Positions 26,101-45,068 of a stretch of 64,000 bases of DNA are shown one piece after another. The notes beneath the pieces were generated by a model. That model worked only from the letters and a program-made list of their open reading frames with translations. It did no database searches and was not told where the DNA came from. Every line of letters starts with the position of its first letter. Position 1 is the stretch's first letter. Origin of the DNA: Haliclona indistincta (Eukaryota > Porifera > Demospongiae > Haplosclerida > Chalinidae); assembly GCA_964017065.1 (NCBI GenBank), contig OZ024787.1:5763301-5827300 (forward strand), written 5' to 3'. A program made the position numbers and the translations under genes.

Positions 26101-29100
26101 ATTCTAGCTACTGTCGTAAAAATTTTTGGTGCCGACCACTGTCCGAATGGGAGCATTGCGTCAACGAACATGTCCTGTCTCTAGCGGACACTCAGCAGAT
26201 GGCGATCATCTGGATGTACTGGTATCAGGTGATACGCCGACTTTATGCCTGCCTTGGCCAGGAGTGCACCTCTACCATACGCTCGTAATGCCTGGGCCAC
26301 TTTATCTATCGATGTATATTGAAGAGAGTACAGCTCGGATGAGATGCCGTCATTTACGCTAGAACCCTCGGGCGAGGAGAGGTCTGTTATTAATCTCCAG
26401 CCCTGTCCCGGGGTTATACTCTTCTCTATAACGCCAAAGGGGCTCACCTGAGCCTCTGGAAGAAATTGGGGTGGAAACGGGCGTCCGGCCGTTAGCTCCC
26501 TGTTTATGTAGTCGTCTACGACCTGTGGTTGGTGGTATGCGGATAGAATGTTCTTCCCTGCTGGTAGGAGTCGCTGTCCTCGGTTGAAACCAATCCTAAA
26601 TCCGTTTTGTATGCCGTCTATGACGTAGGTCGCAAATCTTCTGTCTGGGTGGTGAGCTAATTGGGCAGTCCATGCGTGGACGTTGTGTGAAAGTGGACTG
26701 GGGTTTGGTGTCAGCCACGGATTGGTCCTTGCCCCTTGTTGGGCCTGCACATGTCGAGGTGAACTAGCTCTTCCGTGTAGCGGTAAGGACCTGTGGTGGG
26801 AGAGACATCCAAGTTAAGGATGTACGTTGCCGCCTCACCTGTGGGTTGGGCCTCATGCATGGCCACGCCCTTTGGGTGTGAGCCTCTGAATAGGTGGCAG
26901 TTTGTGAGGTTTGGAGTGGGTAACTGAATGTCGTGAGAATATGCACGTGATATCATGCTGGTTGCATTTGCTGTTGAGGGATCGCCCCTAGCACACTAGA
27001 TAAGTGAGTGGATAAATGATTGTTGCGGCTGATATTATGGGAGAGCTATGATTATGCATAGTGGGTGACATGTAGACTGAGCTCCTGCGGCGGCTTGATG
27101 AGGAGGTTGCTACTGTCCCCTCGAAGGAGTGTTCAATAGCGGTGGTATGCCTTTGCTATAACCCCTTCCTCTGGTATGAGACAGACACTCCGAGGCTGGA
27201 TGCGGTCCTCGCCCGCACTTGGCACAGACGTGTGCATAGCGGCATGCCTGAAAGGTACAGTTGTTACCGTCCGTCTGGTTGAATTTTCCGCAAATTTCTA
27301 CTGTGCCGCTGGGGCACCTGAGTGATTGGGTGGAGGAGGGTGTACTCAGTCTCGGGAATTTGCTGGGTGGGCGGAGATCCTCTCCTGGGCCATATGGGCA
27401 TTCGCTGTTTCGATGTGTCTCGGACAGGCAGAACTGGCATCTGGGGAGGAGTTCTGCTCTGCCAGTGAACGCCTCGCTGAAAAGGGCAGTGTCAATGAAG
27501 CCCCAGTCGAGTGACCTCTTGTTAGCCGCCTTGCTCCTGTATGCCGCATCATAAGATGCACACGCTGTGTCCTCGTAGTTCCGACTAGCTCGTACTATGA
27601 TCCTCAAGTAGGCCATGAAGTGGCCGGCCTTATCAGGGTGTTTTGAGACTAGAACCGCATCGAGTAGTGAGTAGCATTCGGTCCACAGGCTGATATCCGT
27701 CACTAAACCACCCCGCTTTGGGCGGGGTGTTCGGCAGCAAGAGGATGTGGTTTCCTCGGATCACCACGACTCTGGAAGGAGGTCTTTCATCTCTATGTAT
27801 TCGTATTTCAGGATCCGGTTAACGACCTTTGGTGGGATCAACGATACGCCCAGAGCCGTGATGTCCATGGGAGGGTTGGCCGTGTGGCCAGAGGGGGGTG
27901 TGACACCAGCCCACGTCAGGGCTGTCCCCGTCGCTATGGAGGCGGACGAGAATACTGCCATAAGCAGCGATGCTGAACCTGTGGGTTAAATTATGAAGTG
28001 TGATTGTGTGTTGTGGTAGTGACGATGTTTAGGTGTGGTCGTCTTAGTGAGTATCAGCTTGTTACATGTGCGTTTTAGATGTGCTTTGTAGGTATGCTAG
28101 AAGTCTTAGTGCACAGTGTATAGGTGTGTTACCATGGGGCAGTCACCGCCCGCTAATTTTTCTGTGTCGTCCATCTGTGTTATCACTGTATAGGTAGGAG
28201 GCCCAATCTGGTCAGAATCAATTCATGATTTGGAGTTTGTGCAAGGGCTAAGAGAGGCTGTAGCAAATGATAAAGACTCCTATTACACTTCTGAAAGAAT
28301 ATTAGGACAACTTGCTGTTATATCTGAGGTATGGCGGGAGTAAATAGAATGTCTATTTTGTGGTGTATTTCATATAGTAGTTGTGTTAGCGGTTTTCTTT
28401 AATTCAGGAGTTACCCGATGTTCCACTCTTTTATGTGTTAGATGACATGTGCTCAACTCTTCGTTGCAACTCTATGAAGATGGTGCTCATTCGGTAAATA
28501 TTACATGTGTAGTAGCTCAGCAAGACTCTAGTATAATTTTGTGGTGGGTATGCTAACAATTAATATTCATAACTTTGCAAAAAGCTAGCAATGGGTATTT
28601 TTACAGATGGTTTCCCAGTATGCAGCTAGTTTGCCTATCGTTAGAGCATTGATCAATGCAAGTTCAAGCACGTATTTTTAGCCATCGTGGAGCTATGACT
28701 CGATCAATTTGATCTTTAGCTGTGTGAAACGGAAGGTAAAACTGCTCAAGCAAATTCATCTGCTATCTATGGGAAAAGCTGAGAACACTGAGAAATTCTT
28801 GACGGCAATATTTTCTTGACAGTTTGCTTCCAATTAGCACAGTTTACAAAGCTGTGATACTCGCACCCTATTGGTGCGAGTATCACTCGGTGATATCCAT
28901 ATGTAGCTTTCCCAAAGATGGCAGATGAACTTGCTTAAACAGTTTTAGCTTCGTACGTTTCATGCAGCTAAAGAAAATGCTATAAATTTAAATTTTATTT
29001 AACATCTCCATGATGGATAGGACTGCGAGCTAAAATTTGCTATAATCAACACTGGCAGATTCAAGGAGGGTGCTTTGGGTGCTGAAGCACCCCAATTTGT

Positions 29101-31409
29101 CAACAAATGAAGAGGCTTTGGCACTAGCTGCTGTGTTATAATGACAGTGGTTTGTGTCTGAGCGATACAGTGATGTTGGGTGCGTTGAGAAGCAATCACA
29201 AAGTGACCAAAATCGCACATTATCTATTGCTGGCTACTTATAAAAGTAATGAATCTCATTAAAATAAACATAATAAACAGAAAAATGTTGCTTAGTAAAA
29301 GTTGATATGAATATCTCAGATCTGCTTTGTTGAATCAAGGCTACCGTGTTTCTATATTCCATGGAAAGCCTAATGCTATCAAGACAGATGCTCCTCATCA
29401 TGTTCTGTGGGACATTATGAGGTGTTGGGTAAGTATTGTTTATTTTCTGCAAATCATCGAATAATTTCTGTCATAGGTAAAGATGAATCCTGTGAAGAAT
29501 ATAAAACCTGATTCACCTGCTGCTGTCATTCTTAGCAAAGAACCAAAGTAAAAGGATGAGAAAATCTAGTAGACGTGTTACGACCTGATTCACAACCTTC
29601 GACCCGCTTCGAAACCGGTCCACCGGTTTCAAAGCGGGTTAGCTGCGCGCCAGATTCAAAGTGTGCATAATGCTAAGTGTGCGCGTGTAATAGACTTCGA
29701 CTACTAGACATAACGTGTACTCTGAGTGTCCATATACATTGTCATATTGTTCTTTGCTTCCATGTACAGTAGTCACGTCTGAAGAAGAAGCCGTGACATG
29801 TTCCTATGGATTTTAGTGCAGTTTGATTGTTAAACAACGGCATTCCTGTCAATTTAGCAGGTAGGCTCACTGTGCTGCGCTGCTAAACCACTTACAACGA
29901 CGCTCCTGTCGATGACTGTAGTAGCACATGATGCTATAAAACGCCTCCGCAGACACTTTCCAGTCTTGCTGGGGTGCACTGCATGAGCTATAACCGCGAC
30001 AGCACTTCTACGTAGGTTCTGTCGATCTACTAGCATGCAGGTGGGCACCCTGAAGCATTGAAACGTTCGGTTTTAAACCGGGTTAACTGAGTTATGTGGT
30101 TGTAAATCGGGTTAACCGGCTTCGAAACAGGTCAGGTTGTGAATCGGGTCGTAACAGATGTACATGTACTTCTAAACTCCTAGCCTGTATATATTACTTT
30201 AATATTATTTTCCAGTATTTCTATCATGTGAATTATGCTTTATGTTTATTATGCTCTTGAAATTCCACAACTGTTGACAGTCAATGTATTTTTATGCAGA
30301 ACTGATGTGTCTTTTGAAATTCGAAATGATGCTAATCCTCCTTCGCGCCAATCCAAGCTGGTTCGATTCCCAGGAAACCCTGAACCAAACTGGGGACCAA
30401 AAGCTAGAGCTAAAAGAAGGTACTTAGAATTTAATGTTATGTGCCGGGGATGCGCTCATTATTAATCCTTAGAACACATGCTTTATTATTCATCTATCCA
30501 TCAGGCTACAGAAATCAGTACTCACATCTATGCAACAATATGACATTGACTTGCAATGTTACTTGTGTATTTTGCTGTCTTGGACTTCTCAGAGCATAAG
30601 AACGCTTTTAGTTGGCTGCCTAGGTGTTTGTAGATTGTAGATACAATTTGTGCCTCTAGGATGCATCTCAAGAAAAATCCTAATAGCAACGGCTGCTTGT
30701 ACAATTCCATGATAATGCCAGTACTTTCATTCGTAAACACTAAACAGGCTATTGTTGCAAACTACCTAATTTGTATGCACTAAGCAGCCTTTGATATGCA
30801 GCTGTACAGCACTACAATGTATGCACATTGTAGTTATCACACTGGAGGCTTTGTAAATTACATAATATTTACAATGATAATAGTATTATATGTTACTTCC
30901 TGTCCGATATCAAAAGCACCGCTTGGACTCTAATTTCCATATTTTTCACGAGCGTAATATTGAACGGGCTATAACTTTCATATAGCACGTGAGCTCCCAA
31001 CACGAGTCACCCGAGTGCTTCACAAGGTTGATGTCACCTAACAAATCATTTAATGTTGGGAAGGAGTGCTTTACGTGATATATGGCACTCGGACTGTGGT
31101 CTTGTGGCCTGATACAGCACTCAACCATGCCCCTCATGCCATAAATCGTGTAAAGCACTCCTCCCCAACATTAAGTAATACATGTTTACTAAATTATTAC
31201 CGTATAGCTAGAAATTTTGGTGGACTAAAATTTGGCGAATTTGGCGCATTTTCCAAAATAATATTAAATCGTCAAACACATTATCTGGGTCATTCACCAA
31301 TATTTTGACCCTCCAAAATTTCCCACTATATTGTATGTCCTTTTGATTATTTAGACATGATGATGAAGATCAAGAAAAGTCAGAAATTAAGTTACAAAAA
31401 CATGAATAA
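17156..31409 (+). CDS. TRMT1: TRMT1, tRNA guanine-26 N2,N2-dimethyltransferase
   Basis: Makes m2,2G26 in cytosolic and mitochondrial tRNAs. Exons: 17156-17349, 17398-17462, 18518-18636, 20113-20303, 20712-20830, 21191-21303, 21354-21502, 22717-22800, 22919-22991, 28194-28328, 28408-28493, 29320-29428, 29477-29547, 30300-30419 and a tentative last exon 31355-31409; 560 residues. Key blocks: [25 protein letters not shown]-binding [27 protein letters not shown] (catalytic DPYG); [16 protein letters not shown]; the CVGCG...CDQCG zinc site; [14 protein letters not shown]...[13 protein letters not shown]. The first 23 residues before an internal Met (17225) are basic and could direct mitochondrial import. 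The C-terminal CCCH finger of vertebrate TRMT1 is not seen. The end is uncertain, with an alternative short exon near 30506. Intron 9 (5.2 kb) hosts a retrotransposon. Confidence 0.93.
17463..18517 (+). other. TRMT1 intron 2, no gene recognised
   Basis: About 1.05 kb. It contains a few short open stretches without recognisable similarity and an AT-rich segment with ATCGATCGAT near 18005. Nothing else can be supported. Confidence 0.4.
18725..19190. mobile_element. MITE with GGTGTGTCCAC ends in TRMT1 intron 3
   Basis: About 465 bp, with inverted ends GGTGTGTCCACGCT / AGTGTGGACACACC and internal CGAATGCG / CGCATTGG words repeated in both orientations. It is non-coding and abuts the next element at 19193 almost directly, suggesting nested or targeted insertion. 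Confidence 0.7.
19193..19790. mobile_element. MITE family C, copy 1 (TAACCCTTTA ends)
   Basis: About 600 bp, beginning TAACCCTTTAATTACTAAATTA and ending GGGGTTAAAGGGTTAA, in TRMT1 intron 3. A second copy lies at about 51.53-52.12 kb. Shared internal blocks include TCCCACTTCG..TGAAGCC and CGACCTC(G/A)TCA. It contains short open frames but no recognisable protein. Confidence 0.75.
21710..22290. mobile_element. MITE family B, inverted copy plus adjoining fragment
   Basis: In TRMT1 intron 7. From about 21.71 to 22.20 kb the sequence is the reverse-complement relative of the element at 15638-16128, ending CTTGTGAAGGGTTAA. A second fragment in the opposite sense (GCTCCAGTGAGAGGGATTCTAG) follows to about 22290. 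This suggests insertion near or into an earlier copy. Confidence 0.7.
23020..23529. mobile_element. Inverted-repeat element with ACCCTCGGCG ends
   Basis: About 510 bp, bounded by ACCCTCGGCG and CGCCGAGGGT. The left end is itself palindromic (CCCTCGGCGCATGCGCGAGGG). No coding sequence. Probably a MITE. Confidence 0.6.
23632..23890. repeat. Perfect 30-bp minisatellite, about 8.6 copies
   Basis: The unit CCTACAGTACATACAGTCAT plus AATCATAGAG repeats head to tail. Successive 60-base blocks from 23641 to 23880 are identical. The period is a multiple of three, so all frames stay open on several registers; this is not evidence of coding. Confidence 0.97.
24100..25059 (-). pseudogene. Tyrosine recombinase (phage-integrase fold) of the retrotransposon
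   Basis: The core-binding domain is seen at 25059-24850 ([20 protein letters not shown], then [12 protein letters not shown]). The catalytic domain starts in the overlapping frame from 24898 ([20 protein letters not shown]), with the first catalytic arginine in FFRSGEI. It continues to [12 protein letters not shown], where the beta-hairpin lysine region is expected. The frame ends at 24413 before the HxxR and Tyr motifs. Degraded remains ([14 protein letters not shown]) lie further downstream around 24.2 kb in other frames, so it is probably inactive. Confidence 0.75.
25216..25809 (-). pseudogene. RNase H domain of the retrotransposon
   Basis: An open frame with [14 protein letters not shown] (first catalytic acidic residue, in a T-E/D-A-S context), [18 protein letters not shown] and [14 protein letters not shown] (the D-N motif). 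The preceding segment, [22 protein letters not shown], matches the RT-RNase H connection typical of DIRS-like elements. The frame ends in a different register before the recombinase. Confidence 0.75.
25869..26956 (-). pseudogene. Reverse transcriptase of the retrotransposon, frameshifted
   Basis: Spread over three frames. The N-part (26750-26181) includes [21 protein letters not shown] and [20 protein letters not shown], where the D of the usual 'LAKxDIKSA' is replaced by G. The catalytic YLDDF lies at 26062-26048 in another frame. The C-part (26171-25869) carries [20 protein letters not shown] and [14 protein letters not shown] followed by FLGIDFDT. The broken frame and lost first aspartate indicate a dead copy. 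Confidence 0.78.
27110..27961 (-). pseudogene. Gag-like protein of the retrotransposon, one in-frame stop
   Basis: Starts near 27961 and runs to a TGA at about 27760, just after [11 protein letters not shown]. It resumes in the same frame to a stop at 27110. The C-terminal half carries cysteine/histidine clusters ([40 protein letters not shown]), nucleocapsid-like zinc motifs. 'KDLLPE' followed by such Cys clusters is usual in Gag proteins of DIRS-like elements. Confidence 0.65.
28589..29090. repeat. Dispersed repeat family A, copy 2
   Basis: Same orientation as the copy at 14419 (CTAGCAATGGGTATTTTTAC...). It is in TRMT1 intron 11 and carries a local hairpin around 28858-28892 (CTCGCACC..GGTGCGAG). 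Confidence 0.75.
29576..30156. mobile_element. 581-bp inverted-repeat element in TRMT1 intron 13
   Basis: Imperfect terminal inverted repeats of about 24 bp, beginning TGTTACGACCTGATTCACAA and ending GTGAATCGGGTCGTAACA. A second internal palindrome lies at about 29609-29640 (CTTCGAAACCGGT / ACCGGTTTCAAAG), and related CGGGTTAACC words lie near the right end. It is non-coding. Confidence 0.75.
31049..31174. repeat. Short fold-back repeat between TRMT1 exons 14 and 15
   Basis: Two ~37-bp arms face each other: TTAATGTTGGGAAGGAGTGC... on the left and ...GCACTCCTCCCCAACATTAA on the right. They differ by a few bases and are separated by about 52 bp. It could fold as RNA or be a small MITE. Confidence 0.75.
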
Positions 31410-31635
31410 TTTTATCTTAATTTTTTTTGATTTAACATTATAGAGTATACAATCTATTGTCATGCCATCTCAGTGCATCCATTACCAATGTTGGAATGTG
31501 TATTGAGTAGCCTTTGTTTACGTAGCTTCTGTAATGAAGGATTTTTTAACAGAACATATGCGATGTGCCAACGATTGATCGCTTTTGTGATACGATTGTC
31601 TGTAGTGGAAAAAAGATAATTGTCTTCTGCAAGCA

Positions 31636-34600
31636 CTAAATCTTACTTTGATTAATTGTAGACAACTCAGTATTGGCATTTTCGAAATCTGGTGCAGTCC
31701 TCCCTGTTCAAAACAATGTGACAGAACTGATAGAACTTACAGATCATATAACATACCTATGTCTGAAGTAGCGTGATGCTCTTTAATACTATTGTAGACT
31801 AGATCCACAAACACATTTGCTATGTGGTTGTTACACAGAGCTTCCATATATATGAATCTCAGGTAAGTAACATGTCCTGTGTACATGTATGCAATGATTG
31901 AAAATGCATCAAAAATGTAAGCACCTCTGTCGAAATTTTCGAAGCCAGTTGGGAGTAAAAACATGTTCATGTGAGGTGCAATTATAAGACCCACGCCTAT
32001 GCTTATGACACTGCGCATAGCAGCAAAAAGTAGTCCTGGAAATCCATTCCAAGTGTGTGCTATGTAGCTTAAAAGATGAAGCAGTCTCCTGCAAGTAATG
32101 TATGCATATGTAATGACAGGAGCTTGTCATTCCAAGGAGCATACATCTTTGTGGTAATAGCACAAAATATATCTGCCGCTAAGTGCATTGAAAAACTTCC
32201 GTATTTGGCAGTTTTTTGTACGAGCAGTATGGCCGCGCGTGCACACTCACTGTACTAGGGCTGTATAAATCTTGCGCACAATAGCGGCCCATTTATTTTC
32301 TGCCGTTTCATGGTTGTATGCTCCTTGGAATAATAAGCTCCTGGTAATGATAATTTATGTTAAACATTTGGCACCTATTATTAATGACAACTCCTTTTGA
32401 ATCTTTCATAATGAAGATGCGTTTTGGTGCTAATATCTGCACTAGCTGTATGGTTACATTGATTGATCCGACTACTCTAAATCAGAAACATCACTGTTAA
32501 AGTAAGCAGCATGATTTTAATAAACACTCACATTATAACAGGGAGCAATGAAACTATGAAGTCTGTGTTCAAGGCAATTGCGATTATTAAAGTAGCAATC
32601 AGTAGAATCACTGTCCATACCACAAGCACATGCAGAAACCAAGCTGCACACAACATAACATGTCATTGTATAATAAGAGGTATTAACATACCCCAAACGA
32701 GATAAGCAATCTGAAATCCAGGATATTTCATGGCTGAGTTCTATAATAATTATTAATAATTATTGCTTACAATTGAGGAATAATTATGCATACTATCATT
32801 ACTGCCGGTGATGAATTAATTTTTTTAGGAACGAAGCTGTAGTCTCCACGATATGCTTTGAGCAAGTGAATTCTAAAAGTTGGTATTGGTTATCACATAA
32901 TTGTGTGTAATATTATTTTTTACCGGACTCTCTTGAGTATGAAAACTGCTTGTACAGCAGTGAACAATAATGCTATTACAGGTCCAATTATCAAGACACC
33001 TGAATGATGTGAGATCATTTTTTGTCAAACTATAGAACAATTTTTTTCCAACTCACTGTTTAGTACTGCTAGTATGGTTGCTCTGTTGTTCAGTATAGTT
33101 GCTATGGTAGTACTGATGCTATTATTAGAGTCAGTGTCATTGATCAAGTCTTGTAAGTTGTCTAGTTGATCGTTAAGGCTATCATTTAGCCCAACAAATA
33201 TGTATATGGCTAACAAGGCGAGCTGAAACAACAAAGTTTACAGCAGTGTTTTTTGTTGTATGTCTTACTTCATAAATGATTGAAATTCCACCAACAACAG
33301 CAACTAATACCTTTATTGGGTACGGGAATGCTGGAAATTAGTAACAGCAGAGTCAAGAGTTTATGTTCAATAAACAGTCAAATGCTTACTTATGTGTGAG
33401 TTCCACAGCTGTTGCAGTCTGATTTTTAAAGGGTTATCATGATCATTAGAGTGACTGGTTAACCTGCAAGGGCTGGTATGTAGACAGAGTAGATATGCAT
33501 ATTGGTACTTGTTCATGTGTAAAGGCAATGAAAACAGTATTATCTGTTGACATAGTGCGTTGTATTATATCACTGACCTGTCATGCTTAAAATGGGACTT
33601 CACATACTGGTAACTACCTGTGTGCACAGCAGTGCACTCTTGTACCTGCTTCTCATACAGTGTGCAGTTGCAGCAACAAATTATAAGAATCACTTACAAA
33701 GACATGCCTTTTCCACACCAGCTTAATGATTCCAGCGATATACCACAACAATACAGCAACCAGTGAAATGTAAATAGGTAGAATTCCAGTTAGAACAATA
33801 CCTGACTTTAAAGGGAGATCAAATTTCTGTTAGTTTGTTATGATGTGTGTATTGCCCACCTGTACACTGCTGGGAGGACTTGGATTAGACATCCCAATGA
33901 CACAACCAGTGTGGAATGATACCCCCCACAGGCACACATAACCTAAACTGCATGTATTGTTAATAAGAAATTTCTATTCTAGGCTATCTATTTTGCTCAC
34001 AGTAAGGAACTGTATACTACTCCAGTCAGCAATCCTAGCAGACGATGAGGTGTAGTAGCACAAGCAAGCAGTGGTAGATAGAGTAAAGTTAATAGAAACA
34101 CCCACACAAACCGGATTCCCGCTATGAGTAATCATGTAGTAATGTTCATATCAAAGCACATCACGTACATGCAGGCAATGCTATGATGATGCAGGCTTTA
34201 TACAGGTGCAACATTACCATTTAACGTGTTGCTGACGTTGATAATGGAAAGACTGCTGGTATCAACCTTGAGTGCTACAGGTGTTATGACGAAGATCAGT
34301 AGTGTGTGACAAGAGAGTCCAGTTAGTGCCATTACAACTAAGAAACTACTTGGTTGACTACTTAAGTAATCGACAGGACTGCAGTGAGATACAAGTACAA
34401 TACATGTATAAACAAAAATCAACATACGACAGCAATCCTGGTGCTCCGAAGCAGCAGTCCTGGTGAAGACGACGCCTTCTCATGAACATACTTAAAACCA
34501 TTGCGATAAGTGTCTATGTAGAACGCAAAATAGCAGCCATTAGCTAGTACATGAAGAACAGTAAACGCACAGCTAAACTTGCGAGTGATATTGGAAACCA

Positions 34601-34699
34601 CAACGTTGCAGAGTTGTAAGCTGTACAGCTGAAAAATCGAACATCAATCGCCGTGCAAGTGCTGTTGCACTCAAAAACTAACCCATCATGATCATCCAT
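31636..34699 (-). CDS. STRA6-like multi-pass receptor (vitamin A / RBP receptor family)
   Basis: STRA6 imports retinol from retinol-binding protein in vertebrates. Eighteen exons: 34699-34683, 34628-34571, 34513-34428, 34378-34218, 34121-34001, 33947-33860, 33805-33698, 33606-33578, 33463-33390, 33330-33269, 33222-33057, 32999-32924, 32872-32803, 32740-32692, 32643-32532, 32476-32375, 32088-31757 and 31703-31636; 1779 nt, 592 residues (human 667). Landmarks shared in order with STRA6: SLASLATLIAMVLSMFMRRR; PGLLSPVDYL; LLYLPLLACAT; ILPIYISLVAVLLWY; FPYPIKVLVAVVGG then ALLAIYIFVGL; AMKYPGFQIAYLVW; and RRLLHLLSYIAHTWNGFPGLL with its following re-entrant/TM region. About nine hydrophobic segments are seen. 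Intron 2 is only 57 nt. The retinoid or carrier ligand in this organism is unknown. Confidence 0.85.
32110..32350. mobile_element. MITE family D, copy 1 (CAGGAGCTT ends, 7-bp duplication)
   Basis: Element 32117-32343 with inverted ends CAGGAGCTTGTCATTCCAAG / CTTGGAATAATAAGCTCCTG, flanked by exact GTAATGA duplications (32110-32116 and 32344-32350). It lies in the STRA6-like gene, in the intron between its last two large exons. No coding capacity. Related copies are at 50708 and 58689. Confidence 0.9.
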
Positions 34700-35006
34700 T
34701 CCTCCGCTTCACGGATACGGCACTGAAACCGGGCAACAGTGAACGAGTCCCAGATCACACGTAAGTATAATTATTGTTATTATTAATCGCTGAGGTCGGT
34801 GATAATTGACTGGTGTCAAAATCAGCATTATATCACACATGATAGCCTATTACAGGGCAGCTCTAATGCAAAAAGTAATGAAAACATTGTTCTAAAGTTC
34901 ACTCATAACTCATGAGCTACTAATGAAAACTACAGCACAGCTTGAAGTAGTTCAATTAATTGCAATAACACTACCAACTACATGATCAAATGTTTGACGC
35001 TTTTGT
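34700..35006. other. Spacer between myosin II stop and the STRA6-like start
   Basis: 307 bp. It should hold the STRA6-like promoter and the myosin 3' UTR. No gene, repeat or clear TATA box is recognised. Confidence 0.4.
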
Positions 35007-44887
<9,881 letters not shown>

Positions 44888-45068
44888 ACTTGACAGCTGC
44901 TATAGTATCGCGCCAACAACAGCAGCCGATAACTGAGCTACAAGGGGCACGACTGAAGGCTGTGCACTAAGCTGGGCCAAGGACACCGCAAATTTAGCCC
45001 CTGCGGAATAAGTCACGTGACCATAACTCTTATTATAATTTTGCGGAAATGCAAATTAATCAACCAGT

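Larger units (their letters stand above)
24058..27970 (-). mobile_element. Degenerate DIRS/Ngaro-type tyrosine-recombinase retrotransposon
   Basis: Order on the minus strand: Gag-like (27961-27110), reverse transcriptase (about 26956-25869), RNase H (25809-25216) and tyrosine recombinase (25059 to about 24100). RT-RNase H followed by a tyrosine recombinase rather than a DDE integrase is the defining layout of DIRS-like elements, including Ngaro and PAT. The reading frame is broken by at least one in-frame stop in Gag and several frameshifts in RT. The base composition is clearly more GC-rich than the host intron. I did not identify the terminal repeats, so the Ngaro/DIRS/PAT subgroup and exact boundaries are open. 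Confidence 0.85.
22992..28193 (+). other. TRMT1 intron 9, transposon-filled
   Basis: A 5.2-kb intron, by far the longest of this gene. In order it holds an inverted-repeat element (about 23020-23529), a 30-bp minisatellite (23632-23890) and a degenerate tyrosine-recombinase retrotransposon on the minus strand (about 24.06-27.97 kb). The flanking exons splice in phase, so the host gene still appears intact. Confidence 0.85.

Noticed and set aside
33606..33617. Earlier acceptor (CACACAG at about 33618) for the short STRA6-like exon
   Set aside because: Using it breaks the reading phase; the acceptor at 33607 (ACCAG) keeps the frame.
34419..34601. Uninterrupted 60-codon frame at the start of the STRA6-like gene
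   Set aside because: It looked like a first exon but cannot join in phase to the PVDYL exon. Splicing out a 57-nt intron in another frame restores the STRA6 sequence from TM1 through PGLLSPVDYL.
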